Below, piece by piece: positions 21,725-32,661 of a DNA stretch of 64,000 nt. Both the position numbers and the translations under genes were made by a program. The notes under the pieces were generated by a model. It ran no database searches. It was not told where the DNA came from and worked only from the letters and a program-made list of their open reading frames with translations. The DNA is taken from positions 181,989 through 245,988 of the forward strand of contig CAVRGT010000001.1 in the NCBI GenBank assembly GCA_963720805.1, written 5' to 3'. Position 1 is the first letter of the stretch, and the number at the start of each line of letters is the position of its first letter. This DNA comes from VRUE01 sp963720805. Lineage in GTDB: Bacteria > Actinomycetota > Thermoleophilia > Solirubrobacterales > 70-9.

Positions 21725-22378
21725 ATGGCCGCAGCCGAGGCAGGCGCGGTCCTGCTCTGCGACAAGCCGGCGGGCAAGACCTCGCACGACATCGTCCTTG
21801 CCGTACGGCGCGAGCGCCGCGGCGAGAAAGTCGGCCACGCCGGCACCCTCGACCCGTTCGCCACCGGCCTGCTCCTGGTCCTGACCGGTCGGGCGACCCG
21901 CCTGCAGCGCTTCCTGGTCGAGCTGCCGAAGACCTACGTGGCGCGGGCGCGCTTCGGCTGGCGCTCCAGCACCGGCGATCCCGACGGCGAGCTGCGCGAG
22001 ACCGGGCGCGTGCCGGACGCCCTCGCGCTGCCGACTGGAACGGTGCGCCAGCGGGTGCCGATGACCTCGGCGGTACGGGTCGGGGGAGAGCGGCTCTACC
22101 GCAAGGCGCACCGGGGCGAAGTGGTCGAGACCCCCGAACGCGAGGTCGAGGTCTACCGCGCCGAGTTGTTGAGCAGCGACACCGTGGGCGCCTCCTACGA
22201 GGTCGAGTGCTCCGCCGGCACCTACATCCGCACCCTGGTCGAGACCCTCGATGACGCCTACTGCGCCGAGCTGCGCCGCACCGCGATCGGCCCCTTCCGG
22301 GTCGACGACGCGGGCCATGAGTTCACCCTGAGCGAGGTCGCCGACATGGTCCCCACGGCGGCCGAGGCCCTACGATGA
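21725..22378 (+). CDS. truB: tRNA pseudouridine-55 synthase
   Basis: Makes the universal pseudouridine in the T loop of tRNA. The 217-residue protein has LLCDKPAGKTSHDIV and the catalytic motif GHAGTLDPFATG with Asp43; GTYIRTLVETL and the Arg/Lys-rich RATRLQRF are also typical. It is on the short side for TruB, as the C-terminal PUA-like region is minimal. It ends 59 bp before the ribF start; the gap holds palindrome P4. Confidence 0.93.
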   Translation: MAAAEAGAVLLCDKPAGKTSHDIVLAVRRERRGEKVGHAGTLDPFATGLLLVLTGRATRLQRFLVELPKTYVARARFGWRSSTGDPDGELRETGRVPDALALPTGTVRQRVPMTSAVRVGGERLYRKAHRGEVVETPEREVEVYRAELLSSDTVGASYEVECSAGTYIRTLVETLDDAYCAELRRTAIGPFRVDDAGHEFTLSEVADMVPTAAEALR

Positions 22379-22380
22379 GG

Positions 22381-22430
22381 CTTCCGGTGGTCCTTTTGCT
22401 CCCTATACGTGCATAAAGCGCACCGGAAGG
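22381..22430. repeat. Palindromic repeat P4 between truB and ribF
   Basis: Outer arms cttccggtg (22,381-22,389) and caccggaag (22,421-22,429) pair perfectly. The right 22 bases (22,409-22,430) are an exact inverted copy of 7,273-7,294 (P1). The inner part ccctatac resembles, in reverse, the TATAGGG core of P5 and the CATAGGGG core of P6. The right arm supplies the GGAAGG that appears to be the ribF ribosome-binding site. Confidence 0.75.
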
Positions 22431-22437
22431 ATTTGCT

Positions 22438-23327
22438 CTGAGCATCCAGGTCACCTCACTTCCCGACGCCGAGCCGCGGCCGCGGCATGTCGCGATCGGC
22501 ACCTTCGACGGCGTCCACCGTGGTCACCAGGCGGTGATCAAGGGGCAGACACCGTGCTCACCTTCGATCCTCACCCGCTGGAGATCATCCACCCGGCGGC
22601 GCTGCCGAAGCTGATCATGCCCTTCGGGGTCAAGCGCGACGTGATCGAGGGGCTTGGCGTCGACGAGCTCGTCGTCATCCCCTTTGACCAGCAGTTCGCC
22701 CAGCGCAGCGCCGAGGAATTCATCGAGGACGTGCTGATCGCCAAGCTCGGCGCCGAGCAGGTCTCGGTCGGCGAGAACTTCCGCTTCGGCGCCAAGGCCA
22801 AAGGCGATCCCGCCATGCTGGCCGGCCGCGAGGAGTTTGAGACGCGGGTGGTGCCGCTGGTCGAAACCGACGGCGAGACGATCTCCTCGACCCGGATTCG
22901 CGCCCTCGTCGCCGCCGGCGACATGGAGGGCGCCCGCCACTGCCTCGGCGCCCCCTTCATGGTCGAGGGCGAGGTCGTCAGCGGCGACCAGCGCGGCCGC
23001 AAGCTTGGCTTCCCAACCGCCAACATCGTGCCCGATGATCGCCTCGCGATTCCGGGCCACGGCGTCTACGCGGCCTTTGCCAACGGCATCCCGGCTGCGG
23101 TCAACGTCGGCGTGCGGCCGACCTTCGAGAGCGGCCGCGGGGTGCTGATCGAGACCTACCTGATCGACTTCGACGGCGATCTCTACGGCACCGAGCTGCG
23201 GGTCGCCTTCGTCGAGCGCCTGCGCGGCGAGAAGCGCTTCGCCAGTGTCGAGGAGCTGATCGCCCAGATGCGGATCGATGTCGAGGACGCGAAGCGCGTC
23301 TGTGCTAGCTTCACCGGCGCGCCATGA
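22438..23327 (+). CDS. ribF: Bifunctional riboflavin kinase/FAD synthetase, one frameshift
   Basis: Converts riboflavin to FMN and FAD. The N-terminal part, SIQVTSLPDAEPRPRHVAIGTFDGVHRGHQAVIKG, lies in one frame and the rest (DTVLTFDPHPLEIIHP onward) in another. One G is missing at 22,542-22,545, where GGGG should be GGGGG; restoring it gives KGADTVLTFDPHP. The FAD-synthetase motif GTFDGVHRGH and the kinase motif GRKLGFPTANI are both present. No ATG, GTG or TTG opens the frame; CTG at 22,438 lies 7 bp after GGAAGG and is my best start. As the gene is essential, the slip is probably a sequencing error. Confidence 0.87.
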
Positions 23328-23593
23328 GCCTGACCAAGGAGAAAAAAGACGAGCTGATCGGCAAGTACGGTCGCGCCGATGGCGATACCGGCTCAGCCGA
23401 GGTTCAGGTTGCCCTGCTCACCGAGCGGATCAACGAACTCACCGAGCACCTCCGCGGGCACGCCAAGGACCATCACTCGCGCCGCGGCCTGCTGATGCTG
23501 GTGGGGAAGCGCCGCCGCATGCTGCGCTATCTTGAGCGCCACGACCTGGAGCGCTACCGCGCCCTGGTCGCTGAACTCGGTCTGCGGCGATGA
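23324..23593 (+). CDS. rpsO: 30S ribosomal protein S15
   Basis: An 89-residue protein matching S15 along its whole length, with DTGSAEVQVALLTERINELTEHL (given by its position, residues 21-43), HSRRGLLMLVGKRRRML and the C-terminal LRR. It binds 16S rRNA early in 30S assembly. It overlaps ribF by 4 bp and the peroxiredoxin by 4 bp, so the three are coupled. Confidence 0.96.
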   Translation: MSLTKEKKDELIGKYGRADGDTGSAEVQVALLTERINELTEHLRGHAKDHHSRRGLLMLVGKRRRMLRYLERHDLERYRALVAELGLRR

Positions 23594-24054
23594 TCGCCGC
23601 CGGGCAACCGGCGCCTGAGTTCACCCTCCGCGATCAGGACGGAGAGAAGGTCTCGCTCTCTGACTTCCGCGGCAAGAAGGTGCTGTTGGTCTTCTACCCG
23701 CTCGATTTCAGCCAGGTCTGCAGCGACCAGCTCTCGGTTTACCAGGAGGTCAAGCCGGAGATCGAGGCCAAGGGCGCGACCATGGTCGGGATCAGCGTCG
23801 ACAGCGGCTTCGCCCACAAGGCCTTCCAGGAAAAGCTCGGTATCGACACGCCGCTGCTCGCCGACTTCGAGCCCAAGGGCGAGGTCGCCCGCGCCTACGG
23901 CGCCTACCTCGAGGAGAGGGGCCACAACAACCGCTCACTCGTCCTGATCGACGCTGAGGGCACGGTGGAGTGGGTCCACGAGTCGCCGACGCCGCTGGAG
24001 ATCCCCGGCGCCAATTTGATCTTCGACGCGCTCCAGGGCGCAGAGAGCGAGTAA
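23590..24054 (+). CDS. Peroxiredoxin (AhpE/BCP type)
   Basis: A 154-residue thiol peroxidase that reduces hydroperoxides. The peroxidatic site is PLDFSQVCSDQL with Cys44; the usual Thr of the TxxC motif is Ser here, a conservative change. YAEERGHNNRSLVLID matches the conserved Arg region. No second Cys is present anywhere in the protein, so it should be a 1-Cys enzyme needing an outside thiol such as mycoredoxin or mycothiol. It overlaps rpsO by 4 bp, an unusual partner. Confidence 0.88.
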   Translation: MIAAGQPAPEFTLRDQDGEKVSLSDFRGKKVLLVFYPLDFSQVCSDQLSVYQEVKPEIEAKGATMVGISVDSGFAHKAFQEKLGIDTPLLADFEPKGEVARAYGAYLEERGHNNRSLVLIDAEGTVEWVHESPTPLEIPGANLIFDALQGAESE

Positions 24055-24058
24055 CGAG

Positions 24059-25036
24059 ATGAGCTTTGGCTGGGGAAGAGGATCGCGCCTCGCTGCGCTG
24101 ACCGTGGGTGCCTGTCTGACGATGGCCGTGGTGCTCGCGCCGGCCAGCTCGGCGGATGTGACGATCGGGGCGAACGTCAACCAGAGCACGGGGACTTCGG
24201 GCACCTGTGGATACAGCTCCTTCTCCGAACGTCCCTGCACATTCGTCAACAACGTCGTGCCAGGCCAGATGATGACCGCTCCTTGCGCCGGCACGATCAC
24301 CCGCTTCCGCATCAACGGGATCCCGAAAGCAGCCAACCACTACCGGCTCCGGGTGGTTCGCAAGAACGCGGACGGGAGCTATACCGGCACCGCGAGCAGC
24401 GCTCAGGTCGCGATCGGGCCCGAAGGTATCAACGAATACCCGACCAGCCTGCCGATCGCAGCGGGCGAACTGATCGGACTCGATTTTCAGGACTCCACCG
24501 AAGACCTCGGCGTGCGCGATGTCTTTGGTTCGGAAGTCAGCGGCTTCTACTTCTATGTCTTCCCGGCCGATGGCGGATCCGCTTTCCCGCCAAATCCTCC
24601 TGCCCCGTTCTACTACCTCTTCAACGCTGACATCGCCTGTGCGCCAGCGAATCCAGCACCCACTCCGGCCCCCAGCAACAAATTCAAGATCGTCAAGCTG
24701 AAGGGGACGACGGTGACCCTCGAACTTGCCTCCGCGGGCGCGGTGGCGGTCACCGACGCGAGCGCCAAGCCCAAGAAGGCGAAGGCCTCTGCCTCGAAGG
24801 CGAAGGCGAAGCCCAAGCTGCTGAAGCCCTCGACCGCGACCGGTGGACCCGGTCTGGCCAAGGTCAAGCTGAAGCTGACCGGCGCGGCGAAGAAAACGCT
24901 GAAGGCGAAAGGCAAGGTCAAGGTGAAAGCCAAGATCACCTTCACGCCAACCGGCGGCACGGCGTCGACGCAGACTCGGCCGTTCACGGTCAAGGCGCCG
25001 AAACCGAAGCACTCCAAACCGAAGCACTCCAAGTAG
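24059..25036 (+). CDS. Secreted protein with Lys-rich C-terminal region, unknown function
   Basis: A 325-residue protein with an N-terminal signal peptide (basic start, hydrophobic core LAALTVGACLTMAVVLAPA, then ASSADV as a cleavage site). The mature N-terminal part has four Cys and a jelly-roll-like pattern of short beta strands. From about residue 235 it becomes very rich in Lys and Ala (KPKKAKASASKAKAKPKLL), then a beta-rich stretch common in Thermoleophilia surface proteins (KVKLKLTGAAKKTLKAKGK), and ends in repeats of PKHSK. The basic tail may bind the negatively charged cell wall. I do not recognise a named family. Confidence 0.7.
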   Translation: MSFGWGRGSRLAALTVGACLTMAVVLAPASSADVTIGANVNQSTGTSGTCGYSSFSERPCTFVNNVVPGQMMTAPCAGTITRFRINGIPKAANHYRLRVVRKNADGSYTGTASSAQVAIGPEGINEYPTSLPIAAGELIGLDFQDSTEDLGVRDVFGSEVSGFYFYVFPADGGSAFPPNPPAPFYYLFNADIACAPANPAPTPAPSNKFKIVKLKGTTVTLELASAGAVAVTDASAKPKKAKASASKAKAKPKLLKPSTATGGPGLAKVKLKLTGAAKKTLKAKGKVKVKAKITFTPTGGTASTQTRPFTVKAPKPKHSKPKHSK

Positions 25037-25079
25037 CGAGGCGGGTCCCAGCCCGGGCGGCCCCTGTCAGGCTGTCGGT

Positions 25080-25535
25080 GTGAGCGAGCTGACCAGCGCC
25101 GCGGTCCCGCCCGTCGGGCCCGCGGACCACAGGCGCGGCTCCGGCCCCGAGCTGATCGTCTACGCCGACCTCGGTTGCCCGCACTGCGCCTCGGCCTGGC
25201 TGGAGATCGGCGAGCGCGAGGCGACGATCGTCTTTCGCCACTTTCCGGTCGCCAGCAAGCACCCGCGCGCGCCGGCCCTGCATGCTGCCGCCGAGGCCGC
25301 CGGCCTCCAGGGCCATTTCTTCGAGATGGTGGACTCGCTTTACGGCGACCGCGGCCACGTCGACGATCCGCACATCTGGCAACGAGCCGAGCGCCTCGAG
25401 CTCGATCTCGATCGCTTCGAGGCCGACCGCCGCTCCGAGGCCGTCCTCACCCGCGTACGCAGGGACTTCGAGTCCGGCATCCGCGCCGGCGTCACCAGCA
25501 CCCCAGCCCTCTTCCCACCCCCCACGACACGCTGA
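25080..25535 (+). CDS. DsbA-like thioredoxin-fold protein, C-terminus shortened
   Basis: A 151-residue thioredoxin-fold protein with active site CPHC (Cys33 and Cys36) after LIVYADLG, and the cis-Pro loop GVTSTPALF near the end. It lacks a signal peptide, so it is cytoplasmic and resembles the FrnE/DsbA-like group. Family members continue after the cis-Pro with a strand and a helix; here PPPTTR and a stop follow directly, and the TGA lies inside palindrome P5. The palindrome therefore seems to have cut off the last 15-25 residues. It is followed by pnp. Confidence 0.75.
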   Translation: MSELTSAAVPPVGPADHRRGSGPELIVYADLGCPHCASAWLEIGEREATIVFRHFPVASKHPRAPALHAAAEAAGLQGHFFEMVDSLYGDRGHVDDPHIWQRAERLELDLDRFEADRRSEAVLTRVRRDFESGIRAGVTSTPALFPPPTTR

Positions 25536-25584
25536 CTGTGGCTTTGACCGCGCTATAGGGGGGTCAAAGCCACAGTCAGCGTGC
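25529..25584. repeat. Palindromic repeat P5 at the end of the DsbA-like gene
   Basis: The longest perfect inverted repeat in the window: 22-bp arms at 25,529-25,550 and 25,563-25,584 with the spacer gcgctatagggg. The left arm includes the last codons and TGA of the upstream gene. The spacer is nearly the same as the centre of P6 (gcgcataggggat at 34,890-34,902). It could end or stabilise the upstream transcript. Confidence 0.9.
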
Positions 25585-25677
25585 AAGGCGGGCGGCGTGT
25601 ACTCTCCTCAACGAAAGAGAACGAGAGTTCTGAAAGCAGATGGCCGTCATCCGGGCGGCCGGAGGTAGGACAACTAA

Positions 25678-27912
<2,235 letters not shown>

Positions 27913-27915
27913 ACA

Positions 27916-29190
27916 TTGAGCGCTGTCCTTAGCACGCAGGACTCGGGCGTCCGGGTCGTCACCGAGGAGGTTCCCTCGGTGCGATCCGTGGCGCTCGGGC
28001 TCTGGGTGCGCACCGGTTCTCGCAACGAGACCCCGGCCCAGGCCGGCGTCTCGCACTTCCTCGAGCACCTGCTCTTCAAGGGCACGGCGCGTTACTCGGC
28101 GATCGAGATTGCCGAGAAGCTCGACGGCCTCGGCGCCTCGGTCAACGCCGCGACCGGCAAGGAGACCACCCACCTGCACGCCCGCTTCCTCGACGAGCAC
28201 ACCGAGGAGGTCTTCGACCTGCTGGCCGAGATGCTGCTGGCGCCGACCTACCCGGAAGTCGACTCCGAGCGCGAGGTCGTGCTCGAGGAGATCGCGATGT
28301 ATGAGGACGAGCCGCAGGATCGCGTCCACGACATCCTCGCCGAGGCGGTCTTCGGCCGCCACCCCTTGGGCCGCCGCGTGCTCGGCGAGGCCGAGGTGAT
28401 CAGCTCGGTCCCGGTGCCCGATATCGAGGCCTACCGCAGCTCTCGCTATACGGGCGAGACGATCGTCGTCGGCGCCGCCGGCAACGTCGATCACGCCCGC
28501 ATCGCCGAGCTCTCCCAGCGGCTGGTGGGGCCGCCGAGCGCCGCCGCCAACGGGCACCCGGCATCGGCGCAGACGGATGAGTCTGCCCGCCTGTGCTTCT
28601 ACGAGAAGGACACCGAGCAGTACCACATCTGCTTCGGCGCTCCCGGCATCACCCGTGAGGACGAGCGGCGCTACGCGCTTGCCGTCCTCGACTCGATCTT
28701 CGGCGGCTCGAGCTCCTCACGACTCTTTCGCGAGGTGCGCGAGAAGCGCGGCCTCGCCTACGCGGTCGGCTCCTACAACGAGCAGTACACCGACTCCGGA
28801 CTGATCGCCAGCTACGTCGGCACCCGCGAGGACAACGTCGAGGAGGCCTGCGCGATCATCGGCGCCGAGATGGCCCGACTGCGCAGCGAGCCGGTCTCGG
28901 CCGAGGAGCTCTCGCGGGCGAAGGAGAACGTCAAGGGCCGCCTCGTGCTCTCCTCGGAGTCGACCGCGGCGCGGATGTCGCGGATCTCGCGCGCCACTCT
29001 GTTCAACCTGCCGATCGACAGCCTCGACGAGATAATCGCCAAGGTCGACGCGGTCAGCGTCGGCGACCTGACCGCGCTTGCCGAGGAGCTCTACGGCCCC
29101 GAGCGGCTCTCCGCCGCCTGCGTCGGCCGCGACGAGAGCCGCTTCCGCGAGGCGCTCGGCCCGGTCAGCGAGACTCTGGTCGCGGCATGA
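27916..29190 (+). CDS. M16-family zinc metallopeptidase
   Basis: A 424-residue insulinase/processing-peptidase-like protein with the inverted zinc motif HFLEH (residues 47-51) and the downstream EREVVLEEIAMYEDEP holding the third ligand Glu. A second M16 domain follows with the R/Y pair region RGLAYAVGSY. It starts with TTG at 27,916, three bases after the pnp stop, and ends in a 4-bp overlap with dapB. Its constant link to pnp and dapB-dapA in many Gram-positives suggests a housekeeping peptidase; the substrate is unknown. Confidence 0.88.
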   Translation: MSAVLSTQDSGVRVVTEEVPSVRSVALGLWVRTGSRNETPAQAGVSHFLEHLLFKGTARYSAIEIAEKLDGLGASVNAATGKETTHLHARFLDEHTEEVFDLLAEMLLAPTYPEVDSEREVVLEEIAMYEDEPQDRVHDILAEAVFGRHPLGRRVLGEAEVISSVPVPDIEAYRSSRYTGETIVVGAAGNVDHARIAELSQRLVGPPSAAANGHPASAQTDESARLCFYEKDTEQYHICFGAPGITREDERRYALAVLDSIFGGSSSSRLFREVREKRGLAYAVGSYNEQYTDSGLIASYVGTREDNVEEACAIIGAEMARLRSEPVSAEELSRAKENVKGRLVLSSESTAARMSRISRATLFNLPIDSLDEIIAKVDAVSVGDLTALAEELYGPERLSAACVGRDESRFREALGPVSETLVAA

Positions 29191-29852
29191 TCAGGGTCGC
29201 GGTCTCCGGCGCCGCCGGGCGCATGGGCCAGGCGGTCTGCGAAGCCGTCGAAGCGGCCGCTGACACCGAGCTCAGCGGCAAGGCGGATCCCTCGCTCGGG
29301 GTCGCGCTGGCCGAGGTGCTGGGCGACGCCGACGTCGTCGTCGACTTCAGCACGCCGGCAACGGCGCTGGGCAATGCCGAAGCCTGTCTGGCGGCCGGCG
29401 TGCACGTGGTCGTCGGCACCACCGGCTTCGATCTCGACGCGCTGAGGGCCGCGGCCGAGGCCTCGGCCGCGAACTGCTTTGTCGCTCCCAACTTCGCGAT
29501 CGGCGCCGTGCTGCTGATGGAGGTCGCGCAGACGATCGCCCGCCACATGCCCGAGTGCGAGATCATCGAGTTGCATCACGACCGCAAGCTCGACGCGCCT
29601 TCGGGCACGGCCAAGCTCACCGCCGAGCTGATCTCCGGCGCCGGTGGCAACGTCCACGCGCCGATCCACTCGGTTCGCCTGCCCGGCCTGGTCGCCCATC
29701 AGGAAGTGATCTTCGGCGGCGAGGGGCAGACCCTCAGCCTGCGCCACGACTCGATCGACCGCCGTTCCTTCATGCCCGGCGTGCTGCTCGCCGTGCGCAA
29801 GGTCGCGGGTCTTCCCGACCGCTTCACCATCGGCCTGGAAAAGCTACTCTGA
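29187..29852 (+). CDS. dapB: 4-hydroxy-tetrahydrodipicolinate reductase
   Basis: NAD(P)H-dependent step of lysine and peptidoglycan diaminopimelate synthesis. The 221-residue product has the nucleotide motif VAVSGAAGRMGQ (residues 4-15), VGTTGF, and the substrate motif ELHHDRKLDAPSGTA with catalytic His and Lys. It overlaps the M16 peptidase by 4 bp and precedes dapA by 5 bp. Confidence 0.95.
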   Translation: MIRVAVSGAAGRMGQAVCEAVEAAADTELSGKADPSLGVALAEVLGDADVVVDFSTPATALGNAEACLAAGVHVVVGTTGFDLDALRAAAEASAANCFVAPNFAIGAVLLMEVAQTIARHMPECEIIELHHDRKLDAPSGTAKLTAELISGAGGNVHAPIHSVRLPGLVAHQEVIFGGEGQTLSLRHDSIDRRSFMPGVLLAVRKVAGLPDRFTIGLEKLL

Positions 29853-29857
29853 GCGCG

Positions 29858-30736
29858 ATGAAGCAGATTCGAGGAATCCTTACTGCGATGGCGACGCCGT
29901 TCGACGAGAGCGGTGCCGTCGACGAGCCCGCCGCGCTGAAGCTGGCGACCCACCTGCTCGAGCACGGCTCGCACGGCCTGGTGATCTCCGGCTCGACTGG
30001 CGAGGCACCGACGCTGACTGACGAGGAGGCGCTCGTCCTGCTGCGGGCGGTGCGCCGGGAGGTCGGCGACGACGTGCTGCTGGTCTGCGGCACCGGCACC
30101 AACTACACCGATCACTCGATCGAGCTGACCAGCGGCGCAGCCGAGGCCGGGGCCGACGCGGCGCTGATCGTCACGCCCTATTACAACAAGCCCAACCGCG
30201 CCGGCATCCAGGCTCACTTCGAAGCGATCGCGGCAGCGGTCCCGAATTTGCCGCTGATCGCCTACAACATCCCCTCGCGGGTGGTCGTCAACGTGCCGCC
30301 CGCCGATCTGGCGGAGCTGGCCAAGATCGACAGCGTCGTCGCGGTCAAGCAGGCCAACAACGATGAGCTGCAGCCGATCGAGGGGCTCGAGATCCTCGCC
30401 GGCAACGACGACATCTTCCTCAAGACCCTTGAAATCGGCGGCGCCGGCGGGATCTGCGTCGCCTCGCAGCTGGTCGGCCCGCAGATGCGGGAAGTCTGGG
30501 ACGCGGCCCAGGCGGGAGAGATGGAGCGAGCGGGTCAGATCGACGCCGGCCTGCGCCAGCTCTACGCCGCAATGGGCGTGACCACCAACCCGATCCCGGT
30601 CAAGGCGGCGCTGGAGATGACCGGCCTGATTCCGTCCGGAAGACTTCGACTGCCCCTCGTTCCCGCCGATGCGGAGCAGAGGGCGACTGTGCGAGCGGCG
30701 CTCGAGAGCGTCGGCCTCACCGCGGTGACTCCCTAG
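29858..30736 (+). CDS. dapA: 4-hydroxy-tetrahydrodipicolinate synthase
   Basis: Condenses pyruvate with aspartate semialdehyde. With ATG at 29,858 the TIM-barrel protein has 292 residues. GSTGEAPTL carries the catalytic Thr, LIVTPYYNKP the Tyr, and VVAVKQAN the Schiff-base Lys. The stop shares its last base with the GTG of the RNase J gene. Confidence 0.95.
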   Translation: MKQIRGILTAMATPFDESGAVDEPAALKLATHLLEHGSHGLVISGSTGEAPTLTDEEALVLLRAVRREVGDDVLLVCGTGTNYTDHSIELTSGAAEAGADAALIVTPYYNKPNRAGIQAHFEAIAAAVPNLPLIAYNIPSRVVVNVPPADLAELAKIDSVVAVKQANNDELQPIEGLEILAGNDDIFLKTLEIGGAGGICVASQLVGPQMREVWDAAQAGEMERAGQIDAGLRQLYAAMGVTTNPIPVKAALEMTGLIPSGRLRLPLVPADAEQRATVRAALESVGLTAVTP

Positions 30737-32400
30737 TGGCCGCCGGCAAGCTGCGCGTGCTGCCGCTCGGGGGACTGGGCGAGATCGGCAAGAACATGAC
30801 CGTGATCGAGTACGACGGTCGCATCGTTGTCGTCGACACCGGCCTGATGTTCCCGACCGCGGAGATGCTCGGCATCGACCTCGTCCTGCCCGACTTCTCC
30901 TACCTGCGCGATCGGGTCGATGACATCGAGGCGATAGTGCTCACCCACGGCCATGAGGACCACGTCGGCGCCCTGCCCTACGTGCTGCGCGAGCTCGGCT
31001 CGCCGCCGGTGATCTACAGCGGCCTGCTGACGGTCGGCATGGTGCGGGCCAAGCTCGACGAGCACAAGCTCAAAGATGCGCCGCTGCAGGAGTTGCCGGC
31101 GGGGGAGAAAGTCCAGGTCGGCCCGTTCGAGCTGGAGTTGATCCACCTCTCGCACTCGATCCCCGACGCCCGTGGAGTGCTGCTGACGACCGAGGCCGGC
31201 AACGTGCTGATGACCGGCGACTACAAGTTCGACCAGACCCCGGTCGACGGGCGCCCCGCCGACATCTCGCGGCTGGCGGAACTCGGGCGTGACGGCCTGA
31301 CGCTGCTATGCGGCGACTCGACCAATGCCGATCGCTCCGGCGTCGCCCCGTCGGAGTCGAGCGTCGGTCCGGCGCTGCTGGAGACCTTCGCCGCCTGCGA
31401 GGGCCGCATCATCGTCACCTCCTTCGCCTCCAACATCCACCGCGTCCAGCAGGTGATCGACGCCGCCGTGCAGCTCGACCGCCGCGTCGCCTTGGTCGGG
31501 CGCTCGATGCGCAAAAACTTCAACATCGCCTCCAACCTCGGCATCGCCAAAGCGCCGTCCGGGCTCTTCATCCAGCCGCGGGAGATCGAGAACTTCCCCG
31601 ACGAGAAGGTGATCGTGATCTCGACCGGCAGCCAGGGCGAGCCGCTCTCGGCCCTGCGGCGAATGGCCAACAACGACCACCGCGATGTCGAGCTGCACTC
31701 CGGCGACACCGTGGTTTTCTCGGCGACGCCGGTGCCCGGCAACGAGCGCGCCGTCAACGAGACGATCGACCGCATCTACGAGATCGGCGCCACGGTCGTC
31801 ACCGCCAAGGACGCCCCGATCCACGCCTCCGGACACGGTTGGCAGGAGGAGCTCAAATTGATGCTCAACCTGACCAAACCGCGTTTCGTGCTGCCGGTCC
31901 ACGGCGATTACCAGCGCCTGCGCCTGCACGCCGGGCTGGCGGAATCGGTCGGGATCGCGCCGGAGAACATCTTCCAGGGCCGCAACGGCTTGCCGCTGGA
32001 AGTCGACCAGGACGGCGCCGGCTTTGGCGAGCAGATCCACGCCGGGGTGATCTACGTCGACGGCGTCAACGTCGGCGAGCCCGACGACGTCGCCCTGCGC
32101 GACCGCCGCGAGATATCGGCCGACGGCCTCTTCATCGTCGTCGCCACGATCTCCTCCGAGGACGGCCACATCGTCGCCGACCCAGAGGTGCTCTTCCGCG
32201 GCGTCGCCTTCCTCGAGGAGGCCGACGCCCTGGTCGAGGACCTGCGCGACCTGGTCGAGGACTCGCTCGAAGATGCGGCCAAAGCGGGGACGCGGGAGCT
32301 GCACCTGGTCCAGGAAGACGTTCACGACGCCGTGGCGGGTCTGGTGTACGAAAAGCTGCGGCGGCGGCCGATGATCGTTCCGGTCGTTGTAGAGGTCTGA
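30736..32400 (+). CDS. rnj: Ribonuclease J
   Basis: A 554-residue metallo-beta-lactamase/beta-CASP RNase with 5' exo- and endonuclease activity on mRNA and rRNA. The zinc motif is HGHEDHVG (residues 71-78), followed by GDYKFD and a beta-CASP region with SSFASNIHRVQQ, and the C-terminal PVHGDYQRL. The start is GTG at 30,736. The dapB-dapA-rnj order is common in Gram-positives. Having PNPase and RNase J in one cluster brings two mRNA decay enzymes together. Confidence 0.94.
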   Translation: MAAGKLRVLPLGGLGEIGKNMTVIEYDGRIVVVDTGLMFPTAEMLGIDLVLPDFSYLRDRVDDIEAIVLTHGHEDHVGALPYVLRELGSPPVIYSGLLTVGMVRAKLDEHKLKDAPLQELPAGEKVQVGPFELELIHLSHSIPDARGVLLTTEAGNVLMTGDYKFDQTPVDGRPADISRLAELGRDGLTLLCGDSTNADRSGVAPSESSVGPALLETFAACEGRIIVTSFASNIHRVQQVIDAAVQLDRRVALVGRSMRKNFNIASNLGIAKAPSGLFIQPREIENFPDEKVIVISTGSQGEPLSALRRMANNDHRDVELHSGDTVVFSATPVPGNERAVNETIDRIYEIGATVVTAKDAPIHASGHGWQEELKLMLNLTKPRFVLPVHGDYQRLRLHAGLAESVGIAPENIFQGRNGLPLEVDQDGAGFGEQIHAGVIYVDGVNVGEPDDVALRDRREISADGLFIVVATISSEDGHIVADPEVLFRGVAFLEEADALVEDLRDLVEDSLEDAAKAGTRELHLVQEDVHDAVAGLVYEKLRRRPMIVPVVVEV

Positions 32401-32418
32401 CGCGGGCGTCCCGGCCCC

Positions 32419-32500
32419 GCGGGTCCTGTCGCCGCAGGAACCCCCACCCCTTCCGGTCGCTAAAGCGTCCTCAGGGGCGGGTCCCCCTACGGCGCCACCC
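32419..32500 (+). repeat. Dispersed repeat R1, copy C
   Basis: Same orientation as copy A, from gcgggtcctgtcgccgcagg to ggcgccaccc, starting 18 bp after the rnj stop. Imperfect pairing arms flank it (gggcgtcccggcccc on the left, ggggaggggcgcccc on the right). The 261 bp between rnj and the histidine kinase stop hold only this repeat and a terminator. Confidence 0.85.
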
Positions 32501-32570
32501 CCGGGGAGGGGCGCCCCCGGCAGAGCTTGCTGCGAGGGACCAACGCCTCCGCGTCAGAGTTTGCGGGCAA

Positions 32571-32616
32571 AAAAAGACCCGCCGGAAGATGTTGGGGAGA
32601 GTTCCGGCGGGCCTTT
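32571..32616. terminator. Bidirectional intrinsic terminator
   Basis: A 10-bp GC-rich stem, cccgccggaa (32,578-32,587) with ttccggcggg (32,602-32,611), has an A-run on its left side and a T-containing side on its right. It can end the minus-strand kinase transcript (T-run on that strand) and, more weakly, the plus-strand rnj transcript. It sits between convergent genes, as expected. Confidence 0.8.
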
Positions 32617-32661
32617 GTGTCTCGTCCGCGGATAAAAATAAGTCGGCCCGCTAAAGCGGAA

